Assembly (NCBI GenBank): GCA_027946555.1
Contig: JAPEVC010000162.1
Location: 1 to 64,000, forward strand
Direction of reading: 5' to 3'
Length of the DNA: 64,000 bases
Origin: Gnomoniopsis sp. IMI 355080
Lineage: Eukaryota; Ascomycota; Sordariomycetes; Diaporthales; Gnomoniaceae
The position numbers and the translations under genes were made by a program. Shown here piece after piece: positions 59,743-64,000 of this stretch (position 1 is its first letter; every line of letters begins with the position of its first letter). The notes under the pieces were generated by a model. It saw only the letters and a program-made list of their open reading frames with translations. It was not told the origin of the DNA and ran no database searches.

Positions 59743-61510
59743 GTTGATGAAAGGACTTTGTAGTGATGATCGCTATGAAATGATTCAAGGTTGCGGTGAA
59801 ATATTTTGCATAAGAAGAGGGAGGAGGTCAAGGTTATGCCAATCTGTTAATCAATAGATGGTGCAAGTTTGAAAAGGCGTAATTTGCACAATAGCAAGAG
59901 GGTACCTAGGAATACTATCAAGTTGCGGGTTTGAATCTTGTGAGACTCGACATCCAGACTAGACGGCACACAGTGTTCGTGACGCAATGGGTCGTCATTA
60001 GGCGCTAGTCAATGCTGGGTACAATTCAAAGGTTCCCCCCCCCCCTCCGACCTCACAGCAAAAGTAACATAATGTCCAATATTTCTTGAGACAGAAGACT
60101 GTAAAACATGACACCTGCAGGTATCGTGGATCAATCGAGAAAATCTAGCAAATATAGTTAGTACTTAGAGCTGTGTTATCACTTGTGGAGCCGTGTGGTA
60201 CCAAGTAATTGTAGCGACCCTCGGGCACACCCAAACCTTCCTAACACTACCCAGATCTCAACCATCAGGCCGTGTCATGGAGCAGGTTCTGTAATACTAG
60301 GAATGCTTTGGTGTCGGAAAAATCGACTCATTTTTGTACTGAACGTCCTCCGGATAGCAGGTGAAAGTCAGATCTCAATTTCCTATATCAGGTAACTATA
60401 AGGTAAATGAGTGGAGTGCCAGGAGAGTTCAATAAAAGATACCGGACTACCTGGGAAATTGAAAAGACTGCCTAAGGCTAAATAAATACCTAGGTAGTGT
60501 ACAGAGTACGATATAGTCAAGTTTAAAAAAGTCTCGTAGTGGAGAGATACCAATAGAGCCCCACTTGTGCCTGGGATCAAAGAGAAAATTACGAAGTTGG
60601 TGGCTCTCAAGTATTGCCATAATTGTCCGGGATTTGAAAGCAAAGGAGGGTATACCACTATCAATATTAATCGCCTCTAGCTAGACATGACAAAACTGCC
60701 AAATCCTAATCTGTTCGATATACGACGAGAAGTATATACATAGCAACATTTTACGTTCTTTAAGGTCCCGAAATTAGGATTGGAGAGTCGAGACATGTAG
60801 TTAAACACGAGGAAACGATTTTCATCCCAATGCTTTCACGTTCGTGTGCAACCAACCTCGTGCATCGCGCCTAAGAAAGAGAAACGAGAGGGAGGGGACC
60901 GGACGGTCCCAACCGCATTAGCCCTCGTCTAATTAATGTCTGTTTGTTGTGCTAATCGCACCTTCCTCACAGTCTACAAACCGAACAAGCTAGCCATTAC
61001 TTCGAATCTTGAATACTAAGCCGGACTTAAACATCAAACTAGTAGAAGCAAGGATAGTTCGCTCTACCTTAATGAAGCTATCACCGACTCGAGGCACCAA
61101 CTTGGCCTCGGGACTTTCCAGTGTCTAGGGTAGGGGTCCCAGGGTACCTAGGCCTTTTAGGTAGGGTTCGTCGCCATATAAGCTGCTTGCATGCACAATG
61201 ACGAAAAGAGTGGATTTTCAACCGGGCTGGTCCGCCTGACGTCACAGCCCGCGTAACGCCAATTACAACATACCAGCCAAAGATTAACGACTCCAATCTT
61301 GGAAATTTGGGAGCTATTCCAGAGCTCATCAAGGTCCTGGGCCCGCCATATTTCAGTGCCTGGAGATATCTCGGACTGGAGGAACGTTATAGAGGCTCCT
61401 GACCTGCCCGGTTCCTTTCAATCGCCTCGAACTACGAACATACCAAAGACTACCATTTCAAGCCGATCCTGAGATCTCCGAACCTGAGACCTTCGATTAC
61501 AACCACCAAG
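59743..61510. other. Divergent intergenic region, no gene recognised
   Basis: This 1.8-kb stretch between the WW-domain gene (-) and the TMEM69-like gene (+) contains an 11-base C run at 60035-60045 and a perfect TACCTAGGTA at 60487-60496, with related partial copies at 59902 and 61143. No gene was recognised. Confidence 0.55.
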
Positions 61511-63037
61511 ATGCTTCGGAGCACGAGACCAGTCTTGACATCATCTGCGCGAGGTCTCTTGAGGCCTGTCGCACCAATTGGCCCACTAGCAGCTTCACAG
61601 TCCCAAAGACCAGCCTCAAGTGCAACATGGCGCGCCCGAGTCCCTACAGTAGCCTCCTCGAAACAGCTGGTGCCATACAAACAACAAGCATTCTTTGCGT
61701 CCAAGGTTGGGCGAGATGTAAACTTCGAGAAAGAAGTCGCAGAGAAGAAATTAGAATCAGACCCGGAGCATGTCACTAGCGAGTCAAGCGTCCGACATCT
61801 CGAGGGTCCTGGCGAGAGGAAAAGATCCGAAGCCGATGGACTAACAGGAGACTTGGTAGGCTCCCAGCGTCGTTCTTGCCCCTCGAAGAAGGCTTACTGA
61901 CACTTATCCCTCTACAGGGCCGGCTTCAAGAAGCTCTGGCGTTGCGCAGTGTCCCACCGTTGTCCTACCAGCTCGGTCTTGCCGGAACTATACCATACCT
62001 CATGACCTCCCTTTCGACGGTATATTTAAGTTGGGACAGCAATGCAGAATGGCCTTCTCAATCGCAATTCCTTAATCACATCATGATCAGCCATGAACAG
62101 GCGATACATTACCTACATCTACTTGAGCCCATCCAGGTCGGCTATGGCGCTGTGATCATTTCCTTCTTGGGAGCCATTCACTGGGTAAGTTGCTACCAGC
62201 TTCTGCCCTAGACTGACCAATACGTTGCTGACAAACGACATTCAGGGCCTTGAATATGCAGAAAAGCACCCCGATCCCGCCCGCACGAAATTTCGGTATG
62301 GGCTCGGTGTACTAGCCTCTGTTCTCGCTTGGCCTACCATGCTGCTACCCGTGCAGTTTGCTCTGACTGCTCAGTTCCTCGCCTTCATCTTCATGTACTT
62401 CGCTGACGCGCGCGCCACGACACGCGGATGGGCGCCCCAGTGGTATGGCACCTACCGGTTTGTTCTGACATTCATTGTCGGATCGGCCCTCTTAATCAGC
62501 CTCATTGGCCGCGAGAAGGTTGGCGCAGATAGGCCACACCTCGATGGGCTAAGGGAGAAGTTTCACAAGGAGGGCAAGGACACTCTGGCCCAGCACGAGT
62601 GGGAGGCGTTGGAGGAGAAGGAAAGGGAGAAGAACCACCGAATCAAGGCCGCTGAAGAAAAGAAAAAGCAGGCTGAGGAGGAGATTAAAAAGGCCGAGGA
62701 GAGTAAGAAGGCTGCAGAAGGGGACAAGAAATCTGCTGAAAAAGGCGGTTCCAAGAAGGGAAAGAAGGACGCAGACAAGGCATCTAAGGGAGGAGCTGAC
62801 AAGAAGAAGGGAGACGATGAATCTAAGGATCAGGAGAAGGAATCTGGAGGTGAGGAGGAAGGTGAGAGCAAGGATGATGGCAAGGATGAGAGCAAAGATG
62901 AGGAAAGCAAAGATGAGGCAAGCAAAGATGAAGGCAAAGATGAAGGCAAAGATGAGGGCAAAGATGACAAGGGTGATGATGAGAACAAGGACACTGGCGA
63001 TGATGGTAAGAAAGACCAGGGCAAGAAGTCCGAATAA
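61511..63037 (+). CDS. Mitochondrial DUF3429 (TMEM69-like) membrane protein
   Basis: Three exons, 61511-61855, 61918-62184 and 62246-63037, encode 467 residues. The first 60 residues are Arg/Ser/Ala-rich without acids, a clear mitochondrial presequence (MLRSTRPVLTSSARGLLRPV). The membrane part has about five helices: LGLAGTIPYLMTSLSTVYLS, IQVGYGAVIISFLGAIHWGL, then LASVLAWPTMLLPVQFALTA with the following helix, and FVLTFIVGSALLISLIGRE. This is the DUF3429 family, which includes human TMEM69, placed in the mitochondrial inner membrane; its function is not established. Residues after about 320 are a coiled, highly charged Lys/Glu/Asp tail with repeated KDEG/SKDE units, much longer than the family core. 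Splice joins restore VIISFLGAIHWGLEYAEKHP across the last intron. Confidence 0.9.
62860..62990 (+). repeat. Imperfect repeat coding for SKDE/GKDE units
   Basis: Repeated GATGA(A/G)GGCAAA and AGCAAAGATGA units encode the acidic-lysine tail of the TMEM69-like protein. Length is likely to vary between strains by slippage. Confidence 0.75.
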
Positions 63038-64000
63038 TAATTTTGGCACGCAGGGGCTCGTAAGTTCTGATCAGTATTTATCCCAACCGCAATAATACTA
63101 AGTTCAAAAATATGAAAGCTACATTGAATGATCAGGACGGGGTGTCGACCAGATTCTTTTCCCGTGGCATTATGCGCTTGAGTAATAGAAATGCACTCGG
63201 GAGCGTGGTGGGTGCTAAGCATTACTCCAGATCAAAACCCTGAAACTTGCTAGACATCCATCCAGACTGATGCTTCGTTCTTCGTGGAGAGTAGATTCAG
63301 TAGTATGTGAATGAAGTTATCAGTGATGATTAGTACGCTGGGTAACCACATAATGTCATAGACATCTGTTACCGATCCTTTGCATTCGAGACGCATACAA
63401 AAGCACTAACTAGAAAACCAAACATTCCAGCCTTTGGTCCTTCTTCCTCCGTTTTGCTGTGAACCCCATAATTACATACTACCCACGAAGAGTCAGCACT
63501 ATGGGCTTAGAGAGGTACTAATAGCAGAAATTGCTCTGTTGTTAGTGTCATACGATTTTTAGTGACTGTGATGGAGCAGTCATGCGAGGAACACGAAATT
63601 CGTCATAAATCTACGCCCCTCGCCCGGCGAGTCGCTAGCCCGGGATGCGGAAACGTAGCCAAGGGAAATATCATTGCACATGAGACTACCTATAATGCGT
63701 TCGCAAACACCGCATTCGAGTCCCTGCAGGGGATCTTAAGGCCTCCAAAAATAAAAACATGTGGAACCTGGGTGAACATCCTGCAAATCATAGGAAACAG
63801 AAACGCACATTGGTACCTACGTAGGTAGGCAAGCGGCAACGAAGATCGTGAAGAAAGGATCATACATTAAACAACACAAGATGCTCCGACAAGCACAAGT
63901 AAAAATATGAAATTCTGTAAGCGCTCTTTCGCCTGGTTTCATTTCTGCAGGCATTCAGCCTCCAAGTGAAAATTGTGTACAGCCTCGCTCCTGCATAGCC
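63038..64000. other. Intergenic to the window edge, no gene recognised
   Basis: This is the 3' flank of the TMEM69-like gene. It contains a perfect 14-base palindrome TACCTACGTAGGTA at 63814-63827. A short plus-strand open frame at 63562-63828 shows no family features. A gene starting beyond the edge cannot be judged. Confidence 0.5.

Overview
The window is nuclear DNA of a filamentous ascomycete (Pezizomycotina), most likely a sordariomycete. Genes carry short GT-AG introns (about 50-90 nt) with CTAAC-like branch sites. Several families are typical of these fungi: a PTH11-type CFEM receptor, a fungal-rhodopsin-domain protein, an Egh16-type secreted protein and a chloroperoxidase-family enzyme. 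Placement nearer to Hypocreales is a guess. No bacterial, viral or organellar genes, no rRNA or tRNA genes and no recognisable transposon were seen. Introns were modelled by hand. All exon models except the one at 44590-45428 close in frame with canonical GT-AG borders and rebuild known family motifs.

Layout. 0.3-5.2 kb: rhodopsin-domain membrane protein (-), a small unrecognised protein ending in six perfect 8-residue CCFS repeats (-), and an AT-hook nuclear protein (-). 6.7-8.3 kb: six-exon FAD monooxygenase (-). 11.3-13.3 kb: DHA2-type MFS exporter (+). 13.3-17.9 kb: no gene seen. 17.9-19.35 kb: secreted DNase-I-fold phosphoesterase fused to a jacalin-like lectin domain (+). 19.35-27.5 kb: 8 kb without a supportable gene, holding simple repeats and one strong G-quadruplex motif. 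27.5-30.9 kb: SH3-REM-RasGEF protein of the Cdc25 type (+). 32.4-34.4 kb: amino-acid permease (-). 36.6-38.7 kb: ten-exon CFEM/PTH11 receptor (-), divergent from a secreted heme-thiolate peroxidase (39.5-40.9 kb, +) followed by a secreted GMC oxidoreductase (42.2-44.3 kb, +). 44.6-45.4 kb: unrecognised protein (-). 46.4-56.1 kb: VPS13 lipid-transfer protein (-), 3226 residues. 57.0-57.9 kb: secreted Egh16/Mas1-like protein (-). 58.7-59.7 kb: WW-domain, glycine-rich protein (-). 61.5-63.0 kb: mitochondrial DUF3429/TMEM69-like membrane protein with a long Lys/Asp/Glu tail (+).

How the genes fit together. Most are single housekeeping or accessory loci. The clearest functional neighbourhood is 36.6-44.3 kb, where a surface receptor sits head-to-head with two secreted redox enzymes. 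If the GMC enzyme is an oxidase it could supply H2O2 to the heme-thiolate peroxidase; this is inference. The FAD monooxygenase and MFS exporter face away from each other across 3 kb and could be remnants of a small metabolic locus, but no backbone synthase is present. The most unusual coding feature is the CCFS-repeat protein at 2.5-3.1 kb. Non-coding DNA repeatedly carries the palindrome TACCTAGGTA.
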